This document shows positions 5,938 to 6,059 of a stretch of 6,059 nucleotides of DNA, piece by piece. Source of the DNA: Actinomyces sp. (lineage in GTDB: Bacteria; Actinomycetota; Actinomycetes; Actinomycetales; Actinomycetaceae). Location: the NCBI RefSeq assembly GCF_030530635.1, contig NZ_JAUMUL010000103.1, positions 1 to 6,059 of the forward strand, read 5' to 3'. How positions within the stretch are numbered: position 1 is the stretch's first letter; every line of letters starts with the position of its first letter. Position numbers and translations under genes: made by a program. Under the pieces are notes generated by a model. It was not told where the DNA came from. It ran no database searches and saw only the letters and a list, made by a program, of their open reading frames with translations.

Positions 5938-5970
5938 CCCCAAACCCTCCCGAACGTGGAGGGTTTGGGG
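5938..5970. repeat. Perfect 13-bp inverted repeat with 7-nt loop
   Basis: CCCCAAACCCTCC (5938-5950) pairs perfectly with GGAGGGTTTGGGG (5958-5970) around the loop CGAACGT. The hairpin should be very stable. There is no T-tract on either side, so it is not a standard intrinsic terminator; actinobacterial terminators can lack the tract, but no adjacent gene is visible to terminate. The loop carries a CGAAC box like those in the arrays. Confidence 0.85.
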
Positions 5971-5976
5971 ATGAGA

Positions 5977-6016
5977 AGGTCGTCTTCGGCGCACCGGCAC
6001 CCATCGAAGACGACCT
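5977..6016. repeat. Perfect 12-bp inverted repeat with 16-nt loop
   Basis: AGGTCGTCTTCG (5977-5988) pairs perfectly with CGAAGACGACCT (6005-6016). It starts 6 bp after the 13-bp inverted repeat, so two strong cruciform or hairpin structures stand back to back. No T-tract follows. The remaining bases to 6059 show nothing that I can assign. Confidence 0.8.
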
Positions 6017-6059
6017 CCACACCGCAGCGCCCGACCCGAATCACCACACCCACAAACAC

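Larger units (their letters stand above)
5306..6059. other. Gene-poor, repeat-rich flank
   Basis: About 750 bp upstream of the LssY-type gene with no convincing protein. The longest open frames here run across the phased arrays and inverted repeats, lack ribosome binding sites, and read as Arg/Gly-rich noise. Apart from the separately listed repeats and the operator-like cluster, I see no tRNA, no attachment site and no insertion-sequence end. Confidence 0.6.

Noticed and set aside
5512..6000. Minus-strand open frame of 162 codons in the right flank
   Set aside because: It crosses the array and the inverted repeats, has no ribosome binding site, and is Arg/Gly/Ser-rich without any domain pattern.
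5835..6059. Minus-strand open frame running off the right edge
   Set aside because: Both perfect inverted repeats lie within it, which is unlikely for a real gene. More sequence to the right would be needed to judge it.

Overview
This is a GC-rich window with long alanine/arginine/proline-rich reading frames and a GTG start behind an AGGAG ribosome binding site. That points to a high-GC Gram-positive (Actinomycetota). An Actinomyces-like relative is my inference from overall style, not something the sequence proves. I can support four protein-coding genes. They occupy about 535-5305 and are flanked on both sides by gene-poor DNA full of short repeats.

Layout. Positions 1-534 hold no convincing gene. 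They carry a degenerate array of ten units at a 20-21 bp period (47-248), followed by two 38-bp direct repeats 64 bp apart (291-328, 355-392). A minus-strand gene of unknown function (535-1479, 314 aa) is divergent from a plus-strand pair. The pair encodes a membrane-anchored, apparently exported flavodoxin (1717-2409) and, 28 bp later, a six-helix haem/FAD/NAD(P)H oxidoreductase of the ferric reductase/NADPH oxidase type (2438-3880). A minus-strand gene for a six-helix membrane protein with an LssY C-terminal-type domain (3860-5305) converges on the oxidoreductase and overlaps it by 21 bp. Positions 5306-6059 again hold no convincing gene. They contain an operator-like cluster, a 23-bp tandem repeat, phased GTGCCGAACC boxes, a second array with an exact 20-bp period (5838-5930), and two large back-to-back perfect inverted repeats (5938-5970, 5977-6016).

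How the genes may work together. The flavodoxin and the oxidoreductase look like one operon. A reasonable model is a short transmembrane electron path from cytosolic NAD(P)H through FAD and two haems to a flavodoxin held on the outer face of the membrane. The oxidoreductase, however, ends early: its NAD(P)H-binding lobe has the GxGxGIxP loop but lacks the usual C-terminal Cys-Gly-Pro segment. In its place is a four-unit 12-bp repeat in the region where it overlaps the convergent gene. The function may therefore be altered or lost.

The least explained part of the window is the pair of flanking non-coding regions, where related CGAAC-type boxes recur at two-helical-turn spacing.
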